Below the pieces are notes generated by a model. That model had not been told where the DNA came from, did no database searches, and saw only the letters and a list, made by a program, of their open reading frames with translations. Position numbers and translations under genes: made by a program. Positions 27,653 to 34,664 of a DNA stretch of 43,636 bases are shown in pieces. Origin of the DNA: an uncultured Acidimicrobiaceae bacterium (GTDB lineage Bacteria > Actinomycetota > Acidimicrobiia > Spongiisociales > SHLN01); the NCBI GenBank assembly GCA_947259275.1, contig CAMYMH010000021.1, forward strand, positions 1-43,636. Reading direction: 5' to 3'. Position 1 is the stretch's first letter. Each line of letters starts with the position of its first letter.

Positions 27653-28276
27653 TTGTTCACGTTCACCGATAACTCGTTCATCGAGGCCGCCCTCGTCATC
27701 CTCATCCTCATCCCGTCGATCATCGTGCATGAAGTTTCACACGGCTTGGTGGCCAACCGCCTGGGCGATCCGACTGCCCGCAACGCCGGCCGCCTGACCC
27801 TCAACCCGCTGCCACACATCGATCCGTTCGGTTCGGTGCTACTGCCGGCCATGCTGGCGCTGGCCAACGGGCCGATATTCGGCTGGGCCAGGCCGGTGCC
27901 GGTCAATCCGGGCCGATTCACCAACCCCACCGGCCATATGGCGATCACCGCGGTGGCCGGTCCCGTCAGCAACATCGTCCTCGCCACCCTGCTGGCCCGG
28001 CTGGTCTTTCCCCAGCTGAGCGGCGTCCCCGAGGAGATCGTCTTCTGGTTCATATTCCTCAATCTGCTGCTGGCAGTGTTCAACATGCTGCCGATCCCAC
28101 CGCTCGACGGGAGCCGCCTGCTCCCGCTGGTGTTGCCTCCGGGCGGTCGCGAGCTGTACCGGCAATTCGAGCAATTTGGGTTCATCCTCCTGTTCGCACT
28201 GCTCTTCTTCCTGGAGGGTTCGCTCGACTTCCTGGTCGACTGGTCAGTTTGGATGCTCGAGATAGTGATCGCATGA
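27653..28276 (+). CDS. site-2 protease family (M50) membrane metalloprotease
   Basis: The 207-residue protein has four or more membrane segments. The zinc motif HExxH is in IIVHEVSHGLVANRLGD, and the third ligand lies in MLPIPPLDGSRLLP. PHIDPFGSVLLPAMLALANG and FGWARPVPVNP are shared with the small, PDZ-free M50 group that includes the Rip-like proteins. Such proteases release membrane-bound regulators, but substrates of this compact group are mostly unknown. The start is TTG 27653, 12 bases after the dksA-like stop, and less certain than the rest. The stop overlaps the HD gene (ATGA). Confidence 0.9.
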   Translation: MFTFTDNSFIEAALVILILIPSIIVHEVSHGLVANRLGDPTARNAGRLTLNPLPHIDPFGSVLLPAMLALANGPIFGWARPVPVNPGRFTNPTGHMAITAVAGPVSNIVLATLLARLVFPQLSGVPEEIVFWFIFLNLLLAVFNMLPIPPLDGSRLLPLVLPPGGRELYRQFEQFGFILLFALLFFLEGSLDFLVDWSVWMLEIVIA

Positions 28277-28803
28277 GCGCCCATCCGCTAACGCCGAGCC
28301 ATGCCCTCCACCTGGTTCGACGGGCCGTCGGATCGGTCAGGGCCCGCCCGCTCACCCCTCGCGAGGAGGCCGAGGTGGCCGGGCTGCTGGACGATGCTCG
28401 GGCGGCCTTGTTTTGGGAGCAGCCGGTGATGGATCAGCGCCACGCCATCGAGGCGGCTCGGTTCGTGCTCACCCGCCGTCCCGGCGACCGGGAGCTTGCC
28501 CGCGCCGCGCTCTTGCACGATGTCGGTAAGCGCCACGCCGGCTTGGGGGTGTTGGGGCGGGTGGCGGCCACGCTGCTGGCGCTGCTGCGGATTCCTGCTC
28601 CCGGACGCTTTGGGATCTACCTCGACCACGCCCGGCTCGGAGCCGAGGACCTGGCGGGTGCCGACGAGCTGACCGTGGTATACGCTCGGCACCAGGACGG
28701 TGACCGCCCGGCGGCAGTACCGGCTCAGGCATGGGCATTGCTGAAGGAGGCCGACGGCGAAAAGCATCGGGTGGCCGGGAAGGCCCAATACGATGTCGGT
28801 TGA
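28273..28803 (+). CDS. HD domain phosphohydrolase-like protein
   Basis: The 176-residue protein has an HD metal site: a His near DQRHAIEAARFVL, the HD pair in ALLHDVGKRHAGLG, and a following acid and histidine in YLDHARLGAEDLAGADELTVVYARHQD. The fold fits the HD superfamily that hydrolyses nucleotides or phosphoesters. It is short, with no partner domain. ATG 28273 overlaps the M50 stop; an in-frame opening from 28249 is not needed. Gene context (protease, scpAB) gives no direct clue. Substrate is unknown. Confidence 0.82.
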   Translation: MSAHPLTPSHALHLVRRAVGSVRARPLTPREEAEVAGLLDDARAALFWEQPVMDQRHAIEAARFVLTRRPGDRELARAALLHDVGKRHAGLGVLGRVAATLLALLRIPAPGRFGIYLDHARLGAEDLAGADELTVVYARHQDGDRPAAVPAQAWALLKEADGEKHRVAGKAQYDVG

Positions 28804-28815
28804 TGCGGAGTCGGC

Positions 28816-29577
28816 ATGAGCTATGAAGTGAAGACGGCGGTCTTTGAGGGCCCGCTCGACTTGCTGCTGCAGCTCATCACCCGCCATCAGGTCGACATCA
28901 CTCACCTCAGCCTCACGGAGCTGGTTACCGAATACCTCACCCATCTCGATGCCATGCGCCGGCTGGACATGGAGGTGACGAGTGAATTCCTGCTGATTGC
29001 CTCGACACTGATTCAGCTGAAGGCGCGTTCCCTGCTTCCCGACGATGCCGACGTTGACCTCGACGAGGAGCTTGCCCTGTTTGAGGAGCGCGATCGGCTG
29101 TTGGCCCGCCTGCTGGCCTGCGCCACGTTCAAGGACGTCGCCGCCGTGCTGGCACACCGCTTGGCCGGCCAGGCCCGCTATGTGCCGCGGGTGGCCGGGC
29201 TCGACATCGATGTGCGCCCGCTCGACCCCGACATCCGTCTCGGAATGGGCCCCGACGCCCTCGCCCGGCTGGCCGCCCGGGTTCTCTCCAGGGGGGGCGA
29301 GCCCGACCTCGACCACTTCGATCTCGACCTGCCCTCGGTCTCGGCTGCCATCGGAGACCTCCGGGCCCGCCTGCAGGAGCAGCTGGAGGGCGATTTCGAC
29401 GGCTTGACCGATCATCTCACCCGCACGGTCGAGGTGGCCGCCTACTTCCTCGCCATGCTCGAGCTGGCCCGCTGGGGCCTGATCGAAGTGAGCCAGCAAC
29501 ACCGTGACGCTCCTATCAACCTCAAGACCCGACCCGATGCCGTTGTCGTCGACGGACTCCAAAGCGAATGGATGTGA
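28816..29577 (+). CDS. scpA: segregation and condensation protein ScpA
   Basis: ScpA is the kleisin that joins SMC heads in the bacterial condensin. The 253-residue protein has the N-terminal YEVKTAVFEGPLDLLLQLITRHQVDITHLSLTELVTEYL region and SEFLLIASTLIQLKARSLLPDD, which contacts the SMC neck. A C-terminal winged helix ends with YFLAMLELARWGLIEVSQQ, which contacts the other SMC head. ATG 28816 follows the HD gene by 12 bases. It is followed by scpB after a single base, so the two should be co-translated. Confidence 0.96.
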   Translation: MSYEVKTAVFEGPLDLLLQLITRHQVDITHLSLTELVTEYLTHLDAMRRLDMEVTSEFLLIASTLIQLKARSLLPDDADVDLDEELALFEERDRLLARLLACATFKDVAAVLAHRLAGQARYVPRVAGLDIDVRPLDPDIRLGMGPDALARLAARVLSRGGEPDLDHFDLDLPSVSAAIGDLRARLQEQLEGDFDGLTDHLTRTVEVAAYFLAMLELARWGLIEVSQQHRDAPINLKTRPDAVVVDGLQSEWM

Positions 29578-29578
29578 C

Positions 29579-30184
29579 ATGAACACCCGGTCGATCCTCG
29601 AAGCCATTCTGTTTGTCGCCGAGCGGCCGGTCCCCGCGGCCGAGCTGGCCGAGGTGACCGAACGCCCCCGCGACGAGGTCAGCAAGGAACTCGAAGCGCT
29701 GGCCGCCGACTACGAAGCCAGGGAATCCGGCCTCGTGCTCAAGGAAGTTGGTGGGGGTTGGCGGCTCTTCAGCCACCCACAGGCCCGACCCTATCTCGAG
29801 CAGTTCGCGGCCAGTCCCGCCGCCACCCGGCTGTCACAAGCTGCCCTCGAGACGCTGTCGGTGGTGGCCTACCGCCAGCCGGTCACCCGGGGCCAGGTGA
29901 GCGAGATCCGGGGGGTCGACTCCGAGCGGTCCCTCCAGACCCTCGAACGATTCGGGCTGGTTGCCGAAATCGGCACCGCCCCCGGGCCGGGCAGCCCCAT
30001 CCTGTATGGAACCACCGAGATGTTTGTCGAGAAGCTGGGCGTCAACAGCCTCGAGGAGCTGCCACCACTGGCCGACCACGTCCCCCCGGCACAAGTGGTC
30101 GAGGCGCTCGAGCGCCCCTTCCGTCCCGGCGAAGTGATCGACCTGCGCGACGAGGACGACCGGCACGAAGCGGACAGCTCGTAG
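29579..30184 (+). CDS. scpB: segregation and condensation protein ScpB
   Basis: ScpB forms a dimer that binds the middle of ScpA in condensin. The 201-residue protein has two winged helices. The first is RSILEAILFVAERPVPAAELAEVTERPRDEV with LVLKEVGGGWRLFSHPQARPYLEQF. The second is RLSQAALETLSVVAYRQPVTRGQVSEIRGVDSERSLQTL, the most conserved block, then ILYGTTEMFVEKLGV. ATG 29579 is used; the frame opens further upstream to 29504 only within scpA. The stop TAG sits in a GTAG overlap with the pseudouridine synthase frame (see that gene). The C-terminus is acidic and likely disordered. Confidence 0.95.
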   Translation: MNTRSILEAILFVAERPVPAAELAEVTERPRDEVSKELEALAADYEARESGLVLKEVGGGWRLFSHPQARPYLEQFAASPAATRLSQAALETLSVVAYRQPVTRGQVSEIRGVDSERSLQTLERFGLVAEIGTAPGPGSPILYGTTEMFVEKLGVNSLEELPPLADHVPPAQVVEALERPFRPGEVIDLRDEDDRHEADSS

Positions 30185-30897
30185 AGCGACTCCAGAAGCT
30201 CATTGCCCACTCGGGGATCGCCTCGCGGCGGGCAGCGGAGGATCTGATCCGAGCGGGTCGGGTCACGGTCGACGGTAACCCCGCTCACCTGGGCCAAAAA
30301 GTCGACCCGGAGACCGCCTGGGTGGAGGTCGATGGGGTGGCCCTTCCGATCAAACCCGACCTGGTGTATTACCTGCTCTACAAGCCGGTTGGTGTGGTCA
30401 GCACCACCGATGATCCCCACCATCGGGAAACGGTGACCTCGCTGGTGCCCGACGGCACCCGGGTGTATCCGGTCGGGCGCCTGGATGCCGACAGCGAGGG
30501 ACTGCTCTTGCTGACCAACGACGGCGCTCTCACCGAAAGAGTCACCCACCCCCGTCATGGGGTGACCAAGACCTATCTGGCCGAGGTCGACGGCTCGGTG
30601 GGAACCAAGGCGATCGCCAGTCTGACCGCCGGGGTCGAGCTGGACGACGGGCCGGCCCGCGCCGCCCGGGCGCGGGTGGTGGAGGATGGCCGGGCGCGCT
30701 CCCTGGTCGAAGTCACGATGACAGAGGGTCGTAAGCGGGAGGTGCGGCGGATGCTCGACGCCGTCGGGCACCCGGTGCGCCGTCTGGTACGCGAGGCGAT
30801 CGGGCCGATCCGGGACCGACAACTGGCCCCGGGGGAGTGGCGAGAGCTGAGCGTGGCGGAGGTACGCTCCCTCTACGCAGCCGCGGCGGAGCTATGA
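30181..30897 (+). CDS. RsuA/RluB family rRNA pseudouridine synthase (non-standard start)
   Basis: This enzyme isomerises specific uridines of rRNA. Sequence from 30181 reads VERLQKLIAHSGIASRRAAEDL, an S4 domain. The catalytic block is YPVGRLDADSEGLLLLTNDG, with the aspartate in GRLDADS, and the C-terminal RKREVRRMLDAVGHPVRRLVREAIG follows. Homologues start at almost exactly this point. The codon here is GTA, overlapping the scpB stop as GTAG. No ATG, GTG or TTG lies in frame for over 150 bases upstream, and the next GTG downstream would destroy the S4 domain. Either GTA (or ATT at 30202) is used, or the two genes are joined by frameshifting, or there is a base error. The stop overlaps aroA. 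Confidence 0.88.
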   Translation, partial: VERLQKLIAHSGIASRRAAEDLIRAGRVTVDGNPAHLGQKVDPETAWVEVDGVALPIKPDLVYYLLYKPVGVVSTTDDPHHRETVTSLVPDGTRVYPVGRLDADSEGLLLLTNDGALTERVTHPRHGVTKTYLAEVDGSVGTKAIASLTAGVELDDGPARAARARVVEDGRARSLVEVTMTEGRKREVRRMLDAVGHPVRRLVREAIGPIRDRQLAPGEWRELSVAEVRSLYAAAAEL

Positions 30898-32804
30898 AGC
30901 GCATCATCCCGAGTGGCCCGGTGGCAGGAACCGTCCGCCTGCCGGGCTCCAAGAGCATCACCAACCGGGCGCTGGTCGTCGCCGCCCTCGCCTCCGGCAC
31001 CAGCCGGCTGCAGGGTGCACTGCGAGCCGACGATACCGACGCCATGGTCGAAAGCCTCGAGGGTCTTGGGATCGTGTTGTCGTGGGCGGGTGATGACCTG
31101 ACAGTTGAGGGTTCGGGCGGCTCGTTCGGGACCGGCGACGTCGAGATCGACGTGCGTGGCTCCGGTACCACCGCCCGCTTCCTCACCGCCGCCGCCACCG
31201 TCCACACCGGCACGGTGGTGGTCGATGGGAACCGGCGAATGCGCTCGCGTCCCATCGGCGATCTGGTTCGCACCCTCGGCCAGCTCGGCGCGGCCGTTGA
31301 GGTGCTGGGAGACGAGGATCGCCCGCCGGTGCGAGTGCACGGCTCATCGCTGGCCGGAGGCGCTGCCCTCCTCGATGCGTCCCGGTCGAGTCAATTCGCC
31401 TCGGCGGTGCTGCTGGTGGCTCCCTACGCGGCCGGCGACGTGGTCCTCGAGCTTCAAGAGCCCATCGTCTCACGGCCATACATCGATCAGACCCTCGACG
31501 TGATGCGGGCATTCGGAGCCGAGGCGGGCTGGGACGGCCCCACCACCCTGGTGGTATCGACCGGCGGGTACCAGGCGCACGACTACGTTATCGAAGGAGA
31601 CGCCTCCGCCGCCGTCTATCCACTGGTGGCGGCGGCCGTGTGCGGGGGAACCGTGCGGGTTGGCCCGCTGCCGGCGGGCTCACTTCAGGCCGATCTCGGT
31701 GTGTTGCCGGTGCTCGAACGCATGGGGGCGCAAGTGACCCGCCACGGTGACGACATCGAGCTGACCGGCAGCCCCCGCACGCTGGCGGCGGTCACCGAAG
31801 ACATGAATGCGGCCCCGGACGCGGTAGTCGCGCTGGCAGTGGCTGCGCTGTTCGCCGAGGGCCGAACCAGCCTCACCAACATTGCCAACCTTCGCATCAA
31901 GGAGTCCAATCGGATCGACGATCTGGCGGACGAGCTGCGCAAGCTCGGCGGTTCGGTCGAGACGGGCGATGATCATCTCTCGGTTGAGGGTGGCGAGCTG
32001 GCACCGGCCGACATCGACCCCCGGGACGACCATCGGCTGGCCATGGCCTTCGCCCTCGCCGGCCTCCGGATTCCCGGGGTCCGGCTCGAGAACCCCGACT
32101 GTGTTGCCAAGACCTGGCCAGATTACTTCGACATGCTGGAGGGCATCACGACGCCGCTGGTGGTGGCGATCGATGGCCCGGGTGGCGTGGGCAAGAGCAC
32201 GGTGAGCCAGGCGGTTGCCGGGCGTTTCGGCCTCGGTCACCTCGAAACCGGCGGCATGTACCGGGCCGGCGCGCTGGCGGTGCTGGAAGCCGGCCTCGAC
32301 CTGGAAGACGAGGAGGCGGTGGCCGCTCTGATCGACTCGCTGACGGTCGACATCGTCGACGGGCAGGTCATCTTGAACGGCCGGGAGGTCACCGCCGCCC
32401 TCCGCACCGAAGCAGTTAGTGGCGCCTCGAGCCGGGTGTCGGCGATACCGCGAGTACGGGAAGCATTGGTGGCGCTCCAGCGCCGCTGGGTGGACCCGGA
32501 GGGGGAAGGGGCGGTAGTGGAGGGCCGCGACATCGGGACCGTGGTCTTTCCGGATAGCCCGGTCAAGGTATACCTGACCGCCCGACCCGAGGTCCGGGCG
32601 GTCCGCCGGGTGCGCGACCTCGGCTTGCGCGAGGACGACATCCCCCGCATCGCCTCCGAACTGGCCGCCCGCGACCAGCGCGACTCCACCCGGGAGGTCT
32701 CGCCGCTCCGCCCGGCCGAGGACGCCCTGGTGGTCGACACCTCCGACATGCCCATCGAACAGGTAGTCGACCGAGTGGCGGCCTACATGCTCGAGCGCCG
32801 GTAG
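30894..32804 (+). CDS. aroA-cmk: bifunctional EPSP synthase - cytidylate kinase (AroA-Cmk fusion)
   Basis: Residues 1-417 are EPSP synthase, which joins shikimate-3-phosphate and PEP. Motifs are LPGSKSITNRALVVAAL, RGSGTTARFLTAAA, NRRMRSRPIGDL, TEDMNAAPDAVVALAVAALF (catalytic Asp) and RIKESNRIDDLADELRKLGG (catalytic Glu), ending DDHRLAMAFALAGL. From about 420 to 636 the frame continues without a break into cytidylate kinase, which phosphorylates CMP and dCMP. Its motifs are Walker A IDGPGGVGKST (428-435), HLETGGMYRA, EGRDIGTVVFPDSPVKVYLTA and AARDQRDSTREVSPLRPAEDA. Both halves are full length with all key residues. The linker is only a few residues, with no start codon or binding site between. 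ATG 30894 overlaps the upstream stop. Confidence 0.95.
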   Translation: MKRIIPSGPVAGTVRLPGSKSITNRALVVAALASGTSRLQGALRADDTDAMVESLEGLGIVLSWAGDDLTVEGSGGSFGTGDVEIDVRGSGTTARFLTAAATVHTGTVVVDGNRRMRSRPIGDLVRTLGQLGAAVEVLGDEDRPPVRVHGSSLAGGAALLDASRSSQFASAVLLVAPYAAGDVVLELQEPIVSRPYIDQTLDVMRAFGAEAGWDGPTTLVVSTGGYQAHDYVIEGDASAAVYPLVAAAVCGGTVRVGPLPAGSLQADLGVLPVLERMGAQVTRHGDDIELTGSPRTLAAVTEDMNAAPDAVVALAVAALFAEGRTSLTNIANLRIKESNRIDDLADELRKLGGSVETGDDHLSVEGGELAPADIDPRDDHRLAMAFALAGLRIPGVRLENPDCVAKTWPDYFDMLEGITTPLVVAIDGPGGVGKSTVSQAVAGRFGLGHLETGGMYRAGALAVLEAGLDLEDEEAVAALIDSLTVDIVDGQVILNGREVTAALRTEAVSGASSRVSAIPRVREALVALQRRWVDPEGEGAVVEGRDIGTVVFPDSPVKVYLTARPEVRAVRRVRDLGLREDDIPRIASELAARDQRDSTREVSPLRPAEDALVVDTSDMPIEQVVDRVAAYMLERR

Positions 32805-32821
32805 CGGATTGCCGCCTCGGT

Positions 32822-32855
32822 TACAATGTCAGCGATCCGACATTCCGAATGTCGG
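32822..32855 (+). promoter_or_regulatory. promoter and three-half-site operator of the Crp/Fnr gene
   Basis: TACAAT at 32822-32827 is a good -10 box. Overlapping it and running downstream are three copies of one half-site: AATGTC (32825-32830), its reverse GACATT (32839-32844) and AATGTC (32848-32853). The last two lie in a perfect palindrome with 9-base arms CCGACATTC and GAATGTCGG around one base (32837-32855). The position across the transcription start suits repression, perhaps by the encoded regulator itself. Confidence 0.55.
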
Positions 32856-32881
32856 GCAAGCGGCAATGACTTTGAAGAGGC

Positions 32882-33577
32882 ATGACCACCGTGAAAGGCA
32901 CCCCCGCCGACCAGCAACATCTCGCCTGGCTGGCTCGCTCGTTCGGCCGCCCCGATTACCTTCCCCTCTCACCTGCCGACCTGGAGGTGTTGTCCCGGGC
33001 GGGAGAGATCGTCAAAAAGTACCCCGGCACCCACCTATTCAAGGAGGGCGCCGCCGCCACCTCTGCGTTCCTCGTTCGGGAGGGTGAGGTCGACCTCTAC
33101 CGCGGTCCGAGTGATCGGCGCGAAGTCGTCGGCCGGGTGGGGCCGGGAGCCGTCATCGGTGACATCGCCATGTTCAGCGGCCAGCCCTACATCTCCTCGG
33201 CGCGGGCGGTCGGCCACGTTACCGCCTTCCTGTTCGACCGGGATCGCTTGCTCCCCGAGTTGGCGCGCTCGCCGGCCATCACGCTCCGCTGGCTGGTCGC
33301 CAGCCTCACCCAGCTCGAGCGTACCCAGCGCCGGGTGCTCAACCTCATGCACAAGACGGTGCTCGCCCAGGTAGCGGGCCTGCTGGTGAACGAAGCCGAT
33401 GATCGCAATGAAGTCGCGCTCAGTCAGGCCACCATCGCCACCCTGCTCGGCGCCAGCCGCCAATCGGTGAACGAAGCCCTCAACCAGCTGAAGCGGCGCG
33501 GTCACGTCGAGACCGGTTACCGGCTGGTACGAGTGCTGGACCGCAGCGAGCTCAGCCGGGTGGCGGCTGAGGACTGA
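32882..33577 (+). CDS. Crp/Fnr family transcriptional regulator
   Basis: The 231-residue protein has an N-terminal cyclic-nucleotide-type sensor fold (GEIVKKYPGTHLFKEGAAATSAFLVREGEVDLYRGPSDRREVVGRVGPGAVIGDIAMFSGQPY) and a long dimer helix ending in TQLERTQRRVLNLMHKT. A C-terminal winged helix has recognition helix GASRQSVNEALNQLKRRGHV. The usual cAMP-binding arginine signature (FGE..L..RSA) is changed to IGDIAMFSGQPYISSARAVG, and no Fnr-type cysteine cluster is seen, so the effector is unknown. ATG 32882 is preceded by GAAGAGGC. A palindromic operator lies in its own promoter. The last 26 bases overlap convergent ispH. Confidence 0.9.
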   Translation: MTTVKGTPADQQHLAWLARSFGRPDYLPLSPADLEVLSRAGEIVKKYPGTHLFKEGAAATSAFLVREGEVDLYRGPSDRREVVGRVGPGAVIGDIAMFSGQPYISSARAVGHVTAFLFDRDRLLPELARSPAITLRWLVASLTQLERTQRRVLNLMHKTVLAQVAGLLVNEADDRNEVALSQATIATLLGASRQSVNEALNQLKRRGHVETGYRLVRVLDRSELSRVAAED

Positions 33578-34619
33578 GTGCCAGCAGCGCCAGCGCCTCG
33601 TTGGCCGTCCACGCCCGATCGTTGTCCAGCTCTCCGGTCTCGCCCGGGTGGCGGGCGCTGTAACCGCCTTCCACGGCAGCCTGAAGCGCCGCCAGCAGCC
33701 GGCGAAGGTCGCGGGGAAGCGGGAAATACTCGCCCTCGGTGGTCACTTGCACCCGCTCAACCCCATCGGTGGGCGCGATCGCCTCGATGACGGCAAACAC
33801 GAGCTGGTCGGGGGCAGAGGCGCCGGCCGTCACGCCCACCACCTCGGCGTCGGCCAGCCAGGCCGGGTCGATAGCGTCTGGCCCGTCGATCCGGTGGGCA
33901 CGCGCGCCGTTGACGCTCGCCACCCGTACCAGTGCCTGGGTGTTCGATGAGTTCTTCGATCCGACCACCAGCACCAGGTCGGCGTGCTCGGCCAGCACTT
34001 TCACGGCCTCCTGGCGGTTGGTGGTCGCATAGCAGAGGTCACTCTTGCGAGCCGTCCACAGCGAGGGGAATCGCTCGGCAGCGGCATCGAGCACGTCCTC
34101 GAATTCGAACAGCCCGAGGGTGGTCTGGGAAACAAGGGCCACCTGCTCGGGATCGGTGGGGCGGTAGTCGCCGAGGCCGGTCTCGGGATCGATCAGGGTG
34201 ATGGCCTCGGGGGCCTCGGCGATGGTCCCGATGGCTTCGTCGTGGCCTTCGTGACCGACGTAGATGATGTCGAAGCCCTGGTCGGCCATGCGCTTGACCT
34301 CGTGATGCACCTTGGTAACGAGCGGGCACACGGCGTCGACCAACACGGCCGCCCCGTCACCGGCGGCGGCTACCACTTCCGGAGCCGACCCGTGGGCCGA
34401 CAACATGACCGGGGCTCCAGGGGGAACCTCATCGATCTGGTCGACGAAGATCACCCCGGCGGCCTCGAAGGCCTCCACCACCGCCTGGTTGTGGACGATC
34501 TCGTGGTAGCAGTACACCGGCGGCTCAAATACTTGCACCATCCAGGTGAGCGCCTTGATCGCCATCTCCACTCCGGCGCAAAAGCCACGCGGCTCGGCCA
34601 GGAGAACCTTCTGTGTCAT
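33552..34619 (-). CDS. ispH: 4-hydroxy-3-methylbut-2-enyl diphosphate reductase IspH
   Basis: IspH is the iron-sulfur enzyme that makes IPP and DMAPP in the MEP isoprenoid pathway. The cluster cysteines are C14 (EPRGFCAGVEMAI), C98 (DAVCPLVTKVHHE) and C196 (SDLCYATTNRQ). HNQAVVE, SAHGSAP and GHEGHDEAIGT contain the substrate-binding histidines and the Glu. The 355-residue length exceeds the family norm because a tail after about residue 310 (RHPGETGELDNDRAW and on) has been added, and it overlaps the 3' end of the Crp/Fnr gene by 26 bases. ATG 34619-34617 has a TAACCT box 7 bases upstream, the leaderless pattern. It diverges from the DUF512 gene. Confidence 0.95.
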   Translation of the reverse strand: MTQKVLLAEPRGFCAGVEMAIKALTWMVQVFEPPVYCYHEIVHNQAVVEAFEAAGVIFVDQIDEVPPGAPVMLSAHGSAPEVVAAAGDGAAVLVDAVCPLVTKVHHEVKRMADQGFDIIYVGHEGHDEAIGTIAEAPEAITLIDPETGLGDYRPTDPEQVALVSQTTLGLFEFEDVLDAAAERFPSLWTARKSDLCYATTNRQEAVKVLAEHADLVLVVGSKNSSNTQALVRVASVNGARAHRIDGPDAIDPAWLADAEVVGVTAGASAPDQLVFAVIEAIAPTDGVERVQVTTEGEYFPLPRDLRRLLAALQAAVEGGYSARHPGETGELDNDRAWTANEALALLALSPQPPPG

Positions 34620-34626
34620 GGCCGCG

Positions 34627-34632
34627 AGGTTA
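34627..34632 (-). promoter_or_regulatory. -10 box of ispH, leaderless-type
   Basis: On the minus strand this reads TAACCT, with 7 bases to the ispH ATG. It is back to back with a TACCCT box of the DUF512 gene at 34649-34654. Confidence 0.42.
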
Positions 34633-34648
34633 GAGCCGGCGCGCCCGG

Positions 34649-34654
34649 TACCCT
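34649..34654 (+). promoter_or_regulatory. -10 box of the DUF512 gene
   Basis: TACCCT lies 10 bases before ATG 34665, which would give a leader of only three or four bases. The box shares a 45-base divergent gap with the ispH promoter. Confidence 0.35.
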
Positions 34655-34664
34655 GGTTCCGCTC

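Noticed and set aside
33984..34664. Upstream extension of the DUF512 frame
   Set aside because: It is antisense to ispH; the PDZ-like start and promoter position favour ATG 34665.
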